NCBI GenBank assembly: GCA_021807975.1
Contig: JAKBCJ010000125.1
Span: 1 to 10,928 of the forward strand
From: Pseudomonadota bacterium
GTDB taxonomy: Bacteria; Pseudomonadota; Alphaproteobacteria; Acetobacterales; Acetobacteraceae
DNA length: 10,928 bases
Direction: 5' to 3'
Part shown: in pieces, positions 1-6,191 of the stretch
Numbering within the stretch: the first letter of the stretch is position 1
How the letters are laid out: every line of letters starts with the position of its first letter
Notes under the pieces: model-generated
The model's database searches: none
Told to the model about the DNA's origin: nothing
Seen by the model: the letters and a program-made list of their open reading frames with translations, nothing else
Translations under genes and position numbers: made by a program

Positions 1-380
1 GCGGGCTGTTCTGCCTCGACGGATTCCGCCGCTCGCCGGAGATGGATGCGGGCACGGCGTTCGAGGTCGGGTATATGCGGGCACTGCGCAAGCCGATCGC
101 GGGCTGGACGCGCGATGGACGGCCGTATCCGGCCAAGGTGGCCGCCCATTTCGCGGCGGGCGGGCTGAACCTGACGCCGTCCGCTCCGGGCGCCGCGGGC
201 GGGACCTCCGGCACGCTGCGGGATCCGGACGGAATGCTGGTGCATTCCGAGGGCTGTTTGCAGAACGCGATGATCGACCTGGGCATCGCCACGTCCGGCG
301 GCGCGGTGTTCGCGGATCTGGACTGGGAGAGCGCGTTCAGCGCCGCGGCCCGCCACCTGCGGGGGCGGTTCGCGGCCTGA
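1..380 (+). CDS. Nucleoside 2-deoxyribosyltransferase-like protein, 5' end missing
   Basis: The reading frame is open from base 3 and ends at TGA 378-380, so only about the last 125 residues are in the window. The fragment opens with a short LDGF-type segment and then the stretch D-A-G-T-A-F-E-V-G-Y. This matches the nucleophile region of the nucleoside 2-deoxyribosyltransferase fold (family knowledge: Asp/Gly-x-x-x-E-x-G-Y, with the Glu attacking C1' of the deoxyribose). The candidate nucleophile Glu is the codon at 63-65. A later D-G-M-L-V segment and a closing F-A-D-L-D-W helix region also suit the family. The enzymes cleave or transfer deoxyribose between bases, usually in nucleotide salvage in the cytoplasm; the base preference cannot be read here. 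The internal ATG at 42 is not the true start, because the conserved motif begins before it. It converges with the next gene with 9 bp between the two stop codons. Confidence 0.75.
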   Translation, partial: GLFCLDGFRRSPEMDAGTAFEVGYMRALRKPIAGWTRDGRPYPAKVAAHFAAGGLNLTPSAPGAAGGTSGTLRDPDGMLVHSEGCLQNAMIDLGIATSGGAVFADLDWESAFSAAARHLRGRFAA

Positions 381-389
381 GGCAGCGGT

Positions 390-1568
390 TCAGCCGCGCG
401 CGGCCGGTGTCCAGCAGTGCGCGCCGGCTTGCCGCAGCCGGGCACAGAACGCGCTGGCGTCGCCGTAGCTGTCGAACCGGCCGGTGCGCAGGCGCCAGTA
501 GGTGCGGTTGTTCACCTGTGCCGGGCGCACATCGGGCGCCATGTTGGCGAACAGGTCCGGCAGTTCGACGCGGAACCGATCCCACTCCGCCCGGGCGCGA
601 GCGGGGGAATCCAGTGCGGCGATCTGGACGTAATAGGTGTTCAGGACAGGCCGCGGCGTCAGGATGGCGGACGGCGGTTCGGCCAGTGCCGCGGATGGGG
701 CGGATGGGGCGGATGGGGCGGATGGGGCGGATGCGGAGGCCAGCGGGGCCGGGCTGGATCGCGGCGCAACGCCGGCCCGCGCCGTCTGAAGGTCTTGCGG
801 CGGCCCCTGCACCAAATCCGGAAGGTCGATCCGAGCGATGGCGCCCACCAGTCCGGGGGCCGGAGCGGCAGGGATTGCCGCGGGCGGCGCGGCGGCGATC
901 TTGGTCAACGGCGGATCGCGCCGATCCATCCTGAACACGATAGGGCGTTGCGGTTCGGCGGGGACCTCCGCCGGCGGCGCAACCGCCTGCCGGAGCGGCA
1001 CCGCGTTCATGCCCAACCGCGACAGGCCCAGCGACATATCCAGGTTTGTTCTGGCACCGGTATCGTTCGGCTCCAGCGCCAAGGCCTGACGATAGGCCTG
1101 CTGGGCATCCTGGTGCCGTCCTTGCAGATCACGGGCGATGCCAAGATCGTTCAGTGCCGGTCCATTGGCCGGTTCGCGGTCCAGCACCGCCAGGAACGCC
1201 GCCTCCGCCCCCGCCGGGTCCGAACGCAGCAGGGTTCGCCCCAGGCCCAACCGGGCGGCGGTGTCAGCGGGATCGAGCCGCAGAAGCTGGCGATAGGCCG
1301 CTTCGGACTCGGCCGAGGCGTTCAGGGCATACAAAGCCGAGGCGCGCGCGCGCAATGCGGCAACCGATCCGGGATGCTGTTCCAGGTCCAGGTCGGCCAG
1401 CCGCAACGCCAGGTCGGGCGCGCCGGACGCCATCGCCACATCGGCCACCCTAAGCGGGCCGCCCGCTGCCTCCACCCGGGGCGGCGGCGTCAGGCCGCAT
1501 CCCGCCAGACCCAGCGCCGACAGGGCAAACGCCAGCGTTCGCAGGGCCAGCTTCTTATGGTGTTCCAT
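390..1568 (-). CDS. TPR and SPOR domain lipoprotein
   Basis: 392 residues. Residues 1-24 form a lipoprotein signal: charged start, hydrophobic core, and lipobox L-A-G-C with Cys24 as the acylation site, so the protein is probably membrane-anchored and faces the periplasm. Residues about 40-185 are helical tetratricopeptide-like repeats, seen as repeated A-x-x-x-Y/L-x-x-A-L-x-x-x-P patterns such as YRQLLRLDP and YRQALALEP. A Pro/Ala-rich linker (about 190-310) follows, with four perfect Ser-Ala-Pro units near 278-293. The C-terminal about 80 residues (YYVQIAAL near 315 through the A-F-C-A-R-L helix) form a SPOR domain, which in known proteins binds denuded septal peptidoglycan. The TPR part resembles TadD-type lipoproteins, but no tad genes are nearby, so no symbol is given. 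A role in cell-envelope assembly or division is inference. The Shine-Dalgarno before ATG 1568 is weak. The gene is divergent from livH. Confidence 0.85.
   Translation of the reverse strand: MEHHKKLALRTLAFALSALGLAGCGLTPPPRVEAAGGPLRVADVAMASGAPDLALRLADLDLEQHPGSVAALRARASALYALNASAESEAAYRQLLRLDPADTAARLGLGRTLLRSDPAGAEAAFLAVLDREPANGPALNDLGIARDLQGRHQDAQQAYRQALALEPNDTGARTNLDMSLGLSRLGMNAVPLRQAVAPPAEVPAEPQRPIVFRMDRRDPPLTKIAAAPPAAIPAAPAPGLVGAIARIDLPDLVQGPPQDLQTARAGVAPRSSPAPLASASAPSAPSAPSAPSAALAEPPSAILTPRPVLNTYYVQIAALDSPARARAEWDRFRVELPDLFANMAPDVRPAQVNNRTYWRLRTGRFDSYGDASAFCARLRQAGAHCWTPAARG
693..737. repeat. 9-bp tandem repeat, four perfect copies plus a degenerate fifth
   Basis: The unit GGATGGGGC repeats perfectly at 693-701, 702-710, 711-719 and 720-728, and is followed by an imperfect copy, GGATGCGGA. 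On the coding (minus) strand each unit reads TCC-GCC-CCA-like triplets and adds Ser-Ala-Pro to the linker of the SPOR lipoprotein. Because the unit is a multiple of three, copy-number change would lengthen or shorten the linker without shifting the frame. Confidence 0.9.
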
Positions 1569-1685
1569 CCGTCATATCCAATCGCGAACTGGCCAAAGCG
1601 TATCTATACAACCTCGAATCAGTGGCTTGTCCGCACCTGAACGATCCTCCATCATCGTAGCACACAATTATAGGAGCGTAACAGA
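1569..1685. promoter_or_regulatory. Divergent intergenic region between the SPOR lipoprotein gene and livH
   Basis: This 117-bp gap must hold the promoters of both divergent units. A perfect TATAAT hexamer lies on the minus strand at 1672-1667, but no convincing -35 is correctly spaced from it. A short inverted repeat, ACGAT (1641-1645) / ATCGT (1654-1658) with an 8-bp spacer, sits 28 bp before the livH start and could be an operator. The livH Shine-Dalgarno AGGAG is at 1672-1676, 9 bp before its GTG. I could not assign a clear plus-strand promoter. Confidence 0.35.
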
Positions 1686-2543
1686 GTGATCTTGTTGCAG
1701 GTGGTTGTCAGCGGCCTGCTGATGGGTGCTGTGTATGCTCTGTTCTCCTCCGGCCTGACCCTGATCTGGGGTATGATGAACGTGGTGAATTTCGCCCATG
1801 GCGATTTTGTCATGCTGGCGATGTACGCTGCGTTTTTTGCCTTCAGCCTGCTGCATCTGGGGCCGGTGTTCTTCATTCCCGGCGCGGCGGCTCTGCTGTT
1901 TGTGCTGGGCGTGGCGGTCTATCTGGGTTTGATGCGCCACGTCTCCCGGGGGCCGATGCTGGCGCAAATCCTGGGCACGTTCGGTCTGGCGCTGGTGCTG
2001 CGGTATGCCGCGTTCTGGGCGTTCACCGCCAACTTCGTCTCCTTGCCCGACAATCTGGTGGCAGGCACCTTCGACATTCATGGCCTGCGGATCGAGGCGT
2101 CCCGCCTGCTGGCAGGTGTATTGGCATTGGTCATTACGATCGGCATGCATCTCGTCCTGACGCGGACCGCACTGGGCAGCCGGCTGCTGGCGGTGGCGGA
2201 AGACCGCGACGCCGCGATGCTGATGGGCATCCGACCGGACCGGATGCAGGCCATCGCCTGGGGCATCGGCGCGGCCTCGACCGGCGTGGCCGGGGCGCTG
2301 ATCGCGCTGTTCTTCTACATCTCCCCCACGGTCGGGGAGTCGCTGTCGCTGATCGCGTTCGTTGTCGTCTGTCTGGGCGGGTTCGGCAGCGTGCCGGGGG
2401 CGTTGATCGCGGGGCTGGCGATCGGCGTGATCGAGGCTTTGTCGGCCTATCTGATCGGTGCCGTGTATCAGGATGTTTTGGTCTATGCGCTGTTCCTGGG
2501 TGTTTTGTGGGTCCGCCCGCAAGGCCTGATGGGGACGAATTGA
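1686..2543 (+). CDS. livH: Branched-chain amino acid ABC transporter permease, LivH type
   Basis: 285 residues, the usual size for LivH-family permeases. It is a hydrophobic protein with about eight membrane segments, acting as one of two inner-membrane subunits that form the pore. Family marks: the N-terminal L-x-x-G-x-x-Y-A-L segment with N-F-A-H-G-D at residues 35-40; the cytoplasmic coupling loop that contacts the ATPases at about 168-205 (LAVAEDRDAAMLMGI, then the G-A-x-x-x-G-x-A-G-A helix); a GGFGSVPGALIAG stretch at 231-243; and the C-terminal R-P-Q-G-L at 277-281. The start is GTG 1686, chosen for AGGAG at 1672-1676. It is the first gene of the liv operon; livM begins 3 bp after its stop. 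Members import Leu/Ile/Val but also amides, urea or aromatic acids, so the substrate is open. Confidence 0.92.
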   Translation: MILLQVVVSGLLMGAVYALFSSGLTLIWGMMNVVNFAHGDFVMLAMYAAFFAFSLLHLGPVFFIPGAAALLFVLGVAVYLGLMRHVSRGPMLAQILGTFGLALVLRYAAFWAFTANFVSLPDNLVAGTFDIHGLRIEASRLLAGVLALVITIGMHLVLTRTALGSRLLAVAEDRDAAMLMGIRPDRMQAIAWGIGAASTGVAGALIALFFYISPTVGESLSLIAFVVVCLGGFGSVPGALIAGLAIGVIEALSAYLIGAVYQDVLVYALFLGVLWVRPQGLMGTN

Positions 2544-2546
2544 GCC

Positions 2547-3506
2547 ATGAAGCACTGGCCGCTGGCCGTTATCGGCTTCCTGTTCATCGCCGCGTGGCCG
2601 CTGATGGTGCAGGATGTGTTCCTGCAACGCGTTGGCGCCTTGGTGCTGCTGGCGGCGATCTCCGCGTCCGCCTGGAACCTGCTGGGGGGCTATGCCGGGC
2701 AGGTTTCGGTGGGGCATGCGGTGTATTTCGGGGCGGGGGCCTATGCCTCCCTGGCAGTTTATACCCAAGTCGGCTGGCCGCCGATCGCCGGGGCGCCGAT
2801 CGGGGTGCTGGTTTCGATGGGCATTTCCGCCCTGGTCGGCACGCCGACGTTCCGGCTGCGGGGGCATTATTTCTCCATGGCCACCATCGCGGCGGCGGAA
2901 CTGTTCCACATCCTGGCGGCGAACTGGCCCCTGCTGGGGGCGGCGGTCGGGCTGATGGGGCCACCGGTGCCGCGCGGGTTCTGGGATCTGTCGTTCATCA
3001 GCCCGGTTCCGTACCATTACCTGTTCCTAGGCGTGCTGACCGTGCTGCTGGCGCTGACCTGGCAGATGCAGCGCAGCCGGATGGGCTTTTACCTGGCGGC
3101 CATCCGCGGGGGCGACCGGGCGGCTCGGAGCCTCGGGGTGCCGGTGCTGCGATACAAGCTGTATGCGCTGTTGCTGTCGGCCGGGTTCACCTCTCTCGCC
3201 GGGTCGCTGTATGCGGTGATGGTGGGGTTTATCGATCCGGACAGCGCCCTGGGTATCGTCATCTCTGTCAAGCTGGTGATTATCGCGGCGTTGGGCGGGG
3301 CGGGCACGCTGTTCGGGCCGCTGATCGGGGCGATAATCCTGATCCCGCTGGAGGAGACGACCAACGCCATGTTCGGCGGCGGCGGCACCGGCCTTACCTT
3401 CATCGTCTATGGCGCGATCATCGTGCTGGTCGCCCGCTTCCAGCCGGGCGGTGTGGCGGCGTTCTGGGACAAGATCACCACGCGGAGGGTGCGCCATGTT
3501 CCTTGA
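2547..3506 (+). CDS. livM: Branched-chain amino acid ABC transporter permease, LivM type
   Basis: 319 residues, typical for LivM. It is the second membrane subunit and pairs with LivH. The signature N-L-L-G-G-Y-A-G-Q-V-S-V-G-H is at residues 44-57, followed by F-G-A-G-A-Y. The coupling loop R-G-G-D-R-A-A-R-S-L-G-V is at 187-198, and A-L-G-G-A-G-T-L-F-G-P-L-I-G-A at 248-262 matches the last conserved block. The ATG lies 3 bp after the livH stop, so translational coupling is likely. The end of the gene overlaps the start of livG by 11 bp. The C-terminus (about 310-319, Arg-rich) is a short cytoplasmic tail. Confidence 0.92.
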   Translation: MKHWPLAVIGFLFIAAWPLMVQDVFLQRVGALVLLAAISASAWNLLGGYAGQVSVGHAVYFGAGAYASLAVYTQVGWPPIAGAPIGVLVSMGISALVGTPTFRLRGHYFSMATIAAAELFHILAANWPLLGAAVGLMGPPVPRGFWDLSFISPVPYHYLFLGVLTVLLALTWQMQRSRMGFYLAAIRGGDRAARSLGVPVLRYKLYALLLSAGFTSLAGSLYAVMVGFIDPDSALGIVISVKLVIIAALGGAGTLFGPLIGAIILIPLEETTNAMFGGGGTGLTFIVYGAIIVLVARFQPGGVAAFWDKITTRRVRHVP

Positions 3507-4224
3507 GGCACGCGACATCGTCAAAGCGTTCGGCGCCTTCAAGGCGGTGGACGGCGCCGAACTGGACGTGAACGAGGGCGAAATCATCGGCCTGATCGGG
3601 CCGAACGGGGCGGGCAAGAGCACGTTCTTCAACTGCCTGTCGGGCGATGCGGAACCGACCTCTGGCACCATTCGGTTCCTGGGCAAGGAGGTGACGGCAT
3701 TGTCGCCGGAAGCCCATGCGCGTTTGGGCATGGCGCGGACGTTCCAGGTGCCGGTGACGTTCGAAGATATGACCGTGCTGCAGAACGTCATGGTGGGCGC
3801 GTTTCTGCGACACCCGTACCGGGCCGGGGCGATGCGCAAGGCGGAGGAGATCCTGGAGTTCACCGGGTTGGCGGATCTGGCGGGCTCCCCGGCTAAGTCG
3901 CTGGGAACGCCGGGGCGCAAGCGGCTGGAGATTGCCCGGGCGCTGGCGACGGAACCCCGGCTGCTGCTGCTGGATGAGGCTTTGGCGGGACTGACCCCGG
4001 CCGAGGTGCGGCTGGCGATCGAGCTGGTGCGGCGGATCAAGGGGCTGGGGATTACCATCGTAATCGTAGAACACATCATGGAGGTCATCCTGTCGCTGGC
4101 CGAACGGGCGGTGGTGTTTCACCAGGGGAAGGTGATCGCTTCGGGGGTGCCGCGGGCTGTGGTGGACGATCCGGCGGTGGTGGCGGCTTATCTGGGGCAT
4201 CATATGAAGCGGGTGCGGATGTGA
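3496..4224 (+). CDS. livG: Branched-chain amino acid ABC transporter ATP-binding protein, LivG type
   Basis: 242 residues. It is one of two cytoplasmic ATPases that drive the LivHM pore. Walker A G-P-N-G-A-G-K-S-T is at residues 35-43, the Q-loop Gln is at 84 in R-T-F-Q, Walker B L-L-L-L-D-E is at 156-161 with the catalytic Glu161, and the switch His is at 193. The ABC signature is divergent: L-G-T-P-G at 136-140 rather than LSxGQ/E, followed by the intact R-L-E-I-A-R-A-L. The D-loop side reads A-L-A-G-L-T-P instead of the commoner P-A-A-G-L-N-P. Start ATG 3496 is preferred over upstream in-frame codons because GGAGG lies at 3484-3488 with a 7-bp gap, and residue 1 begins at the usual family position. 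It overlaps livM by 11 bp and livF by 4 bp. Confidence 0.92.
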   Translation: MFLEARDIVKAFGAFKAVDGAELDVNEGEIIGLIGPNGAGKSTFFNCLSGDAEPTSGTIRFLGKEVTALSPEAHARLGMARTFQVPVTFEDMTVLQNVMVGAFLRHPYRAGAMRKAEEILEFTGLADLAGSPAKSLGTPGRKRLEIARALATEPRLLLLDEALAGLTPAEVRLAIELVRRIKGLGITIVIVEHIMEVILSLAERAVVFHQGKVIASGVPRAVVDDPAVVAAYLGHHMKRVRM

Positions 4225-4949
4225 CCGATTTGCTCACCGTTTCCGGGCTTCAGGTTCGCTATGGCGATCTGGTCGGGGTTTCCGATGTCTCTTTGAACGT
4301 TCCGGCCGGGTCGGTAGTAGCGCTTCTGGGGTCCAACGGCGCGGGGAAAACCACGACGCTGAATGCGATCGCCGGGCTGGTGCCGCCGGCTGGCGGCAGC
4401 GTGATGTGGCAGGGGCAGGCGATTACCGGGCAGCCGGCGTTCGCGATTGTCGCCCGCGGGCTGGCGCTGGCACCGGAAGGCTGGCGGCTGTTCGTGCAGC
4501 AGACGGTGGAGCAGAACCTGCGGCTGGGGGCGACGGTGCTGGCGGACAAGACCCGGGTCCCTGCCCTGCTGGACCGGGTGTTCGGGCTGTTCCCCCGGCT
4601 GGCGGAGCGGCGCAAGCAGCGGGCCGGTACGCTGTCGGGCGGGGAGCGGCAAATGCTGGCGACCGGGCGGGCGCTGATGAGCGACCCCGTGCTGCTGATG
4701 CTGGACGAACCGAGCCTGGGGCTGGCTCCGGCGGTTGTTGAGTCGATGTATGAGACTTTGGCGCGGCTGCGGCGGGAGGGGTTGACCCTGCTGCTGGCGG
4801 AACAGGCTGTCGAACTGGCGCTGGAGGTCTCGGATTACGCCTATGTCCTGCAAACGGGCCGGACTGTGCTGGAGGGACCGGCCGCTCGGTTGGCCGACGA
4901 TAAGGATGTGCAGCGGATTTACCTGGGATTGGAGACGGAGGGGATTTAG
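4221..4949 (+). CDS. livF: Branched-chain amino acid ABC transporter ATP-binding protein, LivF type
   Basis: 242 residues. It is the second ATPase of the transporter. Walker A G-S-N-G-A-G-K-T-T is at 37-45, the family-specific P-E-G-W-R-L-F block (usually PEGRRIF) is at 85-91, the ABC signature L-S-G-G-E is at 138-142, Walker B L-L-M-L-D-E-P is at 158-164, and A-E-Q at 193-195 carries Gln at the switch-His position, which is usual for LivF. The GTG start overlaps the livG stop in the GTGA junction at 4221-4224, a classic translational-coupling arrangement. It is the last gene of the cassette. A terminator-like hairpin follows at 4978-5008. No periplasmic binding-protein gene lies on either side within the window. 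Confidence 0.93.
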   Translation: MTDLLTVSGLQVRYGDLVGVSDVSLNVPAGSVVALLGSNGAGKTTTLNAIAGLVPPAGGSVMWQGQAITGQPAFAIVARGLALAPEGWRLFVQQTVEQNLRLGATVLADKTRVPALLDRVFGLFPRLAERRKQRAGTLSGGERQMLATGRALMSDPVLLMLDEPSLGLAPAVVESMYETLARLRREGLTLLLAEQAVELALEVSDYAYVLQTGRTVLEGPAARLADDKDVQRIYLGLETEGI

Positions 4950-4977
4950 GCCGCAGGATGGATCGGATTCGTCTCAA

Positions 4978-5008
4978 AGACTTGAAAATGGATATTTCGT
5001 CTCTTTTT
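4978..5008 (+). terminator. Candidate intrinsic terminator of the liv operon
   Basis: A two-part stem, AGAC (4978-4981) with GTCT (4999-5002) and GAAA (4984-4987) with TTTC (4995-4998), has a TT bulge and a 7-nt loop, and runs straight into CTTTTT (5003-5008). It starts 28 bp after the livF stop. The stem is short and A+T-rich, so the call is tentative. A second GTCT at 4971-4974 could compete for the same AGAC. Confidence 0.4.
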
Positions 5009-5052
5009 CAATCTAGTTTTCGTCTTTTTGTGGGTGGTCGGGGTTTTGGCAG

Positions 5053-5098
5053 TTGACGAGTATTTGGGAATTATTGCCCATATTCCAGAATTCGTCAA
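5053..5098. repeat. 46-bp interrupted inverted repeat
   Basis: The outer arms TTGACGA (5053-5059) and TCGTCAA (5092-5098) are perfect reverse complements. Inside them, GGAAT (5067-5071) and ATTCC (5082-5086) form a second arm pair around a 10-bp loop. The intervening bases are asymmetric (7 versus 5). As RNA this would be a two-stem hairpin; as DNA it could be a dyad protein site. No T-run follows, so it is not a standard terminator. Confidence 0.6.
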
Positions 5099-5133
5099 GT
5101 ACTAACCTGGAGGCGGCTGCTGGCCGCGCCGAA

Positions 5134-5162
5134 TTGTATTGTATGCGGGCGCGGCATATTAA
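5134..5162 (+). promoter_or_regulatory. Candidate sigma-70-type promoter for the small secreted protein
   Basis: TTGTAT (5134-5139) and TATTAA (5157-5162) are separated by exactly 17 bp. They match the -35 and -10 consensus at 3/6 and 4/6. Initiation would fall near 5169, giving a leader of about 110 nt before ATG 5278 that begins almost at the hairpin 5173-5193. Confidence 0.35.
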
Positions 5163-5172
5163 CACGAATATT

Positions 5173-5200
5173 AAGGGCTGCCGGGCTACCCTTTTGATTT
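5173..5200 (+). terminator. Hairpin with T-rich tail in the leader before the secreted protein
   Basis: AAGGG (5173-5177) pairs with CCCTT (5189-5193) around an 11-nt loop, followed by TTGATTTTTATT. It reads as a weak intrinsic terminator. If the promoter at 5134-5162 is real, it is a leader attenuator; otherwise it could end read-through from livF. Confidence 0.35.
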
Positions 5201-5277
5201 TTATTAGCGCCATAATCCAATCTGGGATGGCGGATTTAACGGTTCCCGCCGCATCTCTGTGGTGAAGGAGTCCAGCG

Positions 5278-5577
5278 ATGAAGATAACGCCCGTAATATT
5301 TGGTTTGACCGCGCTGCTGGCCGCGACGCCGGCATTGGCACAGCCAGCGGCCGCCACTGGTTCGCGGACAACGGCGGCGCCGGGTTCGGGACAGACGATG
5401 ACGGCACCGGACACAAAGGCGTTTGCCCCCCTGGCCAATCAGCAGCCTCGGCCGGTTTTCACGATTTTCAATATGCCCGTTGTGGTTTGGGCGCCCGTCC
5501 AGCCGCACTATTCGTCGCGGTCGAACTTGGACGCGGCGGCGAATCCGACTTGGCTGAATGGACTAAATCCGATGTAG
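5278..5577 (+). CDS. Small exported protein of unknown function
   Basis: 99 residues. ATG 5278 has a strong Shine-Dalgarno, AAGGAG at 5265-5270, with a 7-bp gap. Residues 1-21 form a Sec signal peptide (Lys2, hydrophobic core, P-A-L-A ending at 21 with cleavage expected before Gln22). The mature part is about 78 residues, rich in Ala, Pro, Thr and Ser. It has a flexible first half, then a more ordered-looking stretch (F-T-I-F-N-M-P-V-V-V-W, about residues 61-71) and an Asn/Trp-containing tail ending in N-G-L-N-P-M. It has no cysteine after the signal, no lipobox and no membrane anchor, so a soluble periplasmic or secreted protein is expected. I do not recognise the family. It stands alone, with a structured leader upstream and a decayed gene downstream. 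Confidence 0.75.
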   Translation: MKITPVIFGLTALLAATPALAQPAAATGSRTTAAPGSGQTMTAPDTKAFAPLANQQPRPVFTIFNMPVVVWAPVQPHYSSRSNLDAAANPTWLNGLNPM

Positions 5578-5977
5578 CCAAGCTCGCGGAACGCATCGGC
5601 GTTGGCAAGGCGGCGGTTTACGATGCGGGGGATGCGGGTCAGTGGGATGGCCGGCGGAATTGCTGGCGCGGTTTGCCGTGTGCCCGGATGACCGGGTCGT
5701 GCGGCTGGCCAACGGCATGGGTGGCGGCGATGGTCACGGACTTGAAGTCGCCACAGCATATTGGACCCGCCAGTGGGCCTTTGTTGACCCGCATGTCGAG
5801 GCGGTGAGCTTCACCGAGGCCGCCGATGGTTCGATGGTCACGCAGGTCCGGCCGTCGATCCGCGATCCCGACGGCAAGCCTTTGCGGGATCAGGGGTATG
5901 GGCTGAAGGACAACACCGTAACGCACGTCTTTCGCCTTCAGAATAGGAAGGCTGCTCGGTTCGCCATCCGGGACGTT
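5574..5977 (+). pseudogene. Remnant of an NTF2/SnoaL-like protein
   Basis: From 5738 the frame reads A-Y-W-T-R-Q-W-A-F-V-D-P-H-V-E, then V-R-P-S-I-R-D-P-D-G-K-P-L and V-T-H-V-F-R-L, ending near 5977. This strongly resembles the second half of SnoaL/NTF2-like small proteins (family pattern: G-x-x-x-V-x-x-Y-W-T-R-Q-W, V-x-R-D-x-x-G-x-x-L, V-x-H-x-Y/F). The first half is not properly present. A-E-L-L-A-R-F-A near 5655-5680 in the same frame and A-E-R-I followed by Y-D-A-G-D-A-G-Q-W-D (about 5586-5646) in another forward frame look like pieces of the missing N-terminus, implying a frameshift near 5640. No good start or Shine-Dalgarno is visible. The open frame continues to 6652 only because stops are scarce in high-GC DNA and it runs antisense into the CLC gene. 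The remnant is clear; the frameshift model is inference. Confidence 0.45.
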
Positions 5978-6098
5978 TCCATAGCCCATGGCTGGAGGGT
6001 GAGCGGGTCGCGCATTGGGAAGGCGCGGATTAGGACGCCTCGTTTGCCGCGTGGGACTGCTTGCAAGATTTCATCCAGGAGCCAGAAGGAGGTTCCCG

Positions 6099-6191
6099 GT
6101 GACATTGGTCTGGATGCTCCTGCTGGTTATGGTCCTGATGTGGGCAGGCGCTGGCTGGCTCACCGACACCCTGCGACGGGATCAACCGTGA
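6099..6191 (+). CDS. Candidate 30-residue single-pass membrane microprotein
   Basis: GTG 6099 to TGA 6191. The Shine-Dalgarno AAGGAGG at 6086-6092 is perfect, with a 6-bp gap. The peptide begins M-T-L-V-W-M-L-L-L-V and stays hydrophobic to about residue 21 (M-V-L-M-W-A-G-A-G-W-L). It ends with a polar, charged tail, T-D-T-L-R-R-D-Q-P. The Arg-rich C-terminus suggests one membrane helix with the tail in the cytoplasm. Small subunits of this shape accompany respiratory oxidases and transporters (for example CydX, CcoS, KdpF), but I see no specific match and no partner gene adjacent. It could also be a relic in a decaying region; the ribosome site is the main support. Confidence 0.4.
   Translation: MTLVWMLLLVMVLMWAGAGWLTDTLRRDQP

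Larger units (their letters stand above)
4950..5277. other. A+T-rich structured intergenic region
   Basis: This 328-bp gap between livF and the small secreted protein gene is markedly poorer in G+C than its neighbours. By hand count, 4981-5040, 5041-5100 and 5161-5220 are about 37%, 42% and 42% G+C, against roughly two thirds in livF. It has T-runs at 5004-5008, 5018-5021 and 5025-5029, the long inverted repeat 5053-5098, a candidate promoter 5134-5162, a direct repeat ATATTAA (5156-5162 and 5168-5174, 12 bp apart) and a hairpin 5173-5193. I see no convincing gene in it on either strand. Confidence 0.6.

Noticed and set aside
693..737. Short repeats as a possible CRISPR
   Set aside because: The units are 9 bp, directly adjacent without spacers, and inside a coding region, so they are a coding microsatellite.
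417..1640. Long plus-strand frame across the SPOR lipoprotein gene
   Set aside because: It is antisense to a gene with a lipobox, TPR and SPOR domains. Its translation is Arg/Gly-rich with no motif, as expected from GC-rich shadow frames.
1667..1672. TATAAT on the minus strand as a firm promoter for the SPOR lipoprotein
   Set aside because: The hexamer is perfect, but the correctly spaced -35 positions match only about 2/6 and it overlaps the livH Shine-Dalgarno. It is kept only as a note in the intergenic entry.
1668..3017. 449-codon minus-strand frame across livH and livM
   Set aside because: The translation is Gln/Arg/His-rich and low in hydrophobic residues, and lies antisense to two well-matched permeases. 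No Shine-Dalgarno or domain supports it.
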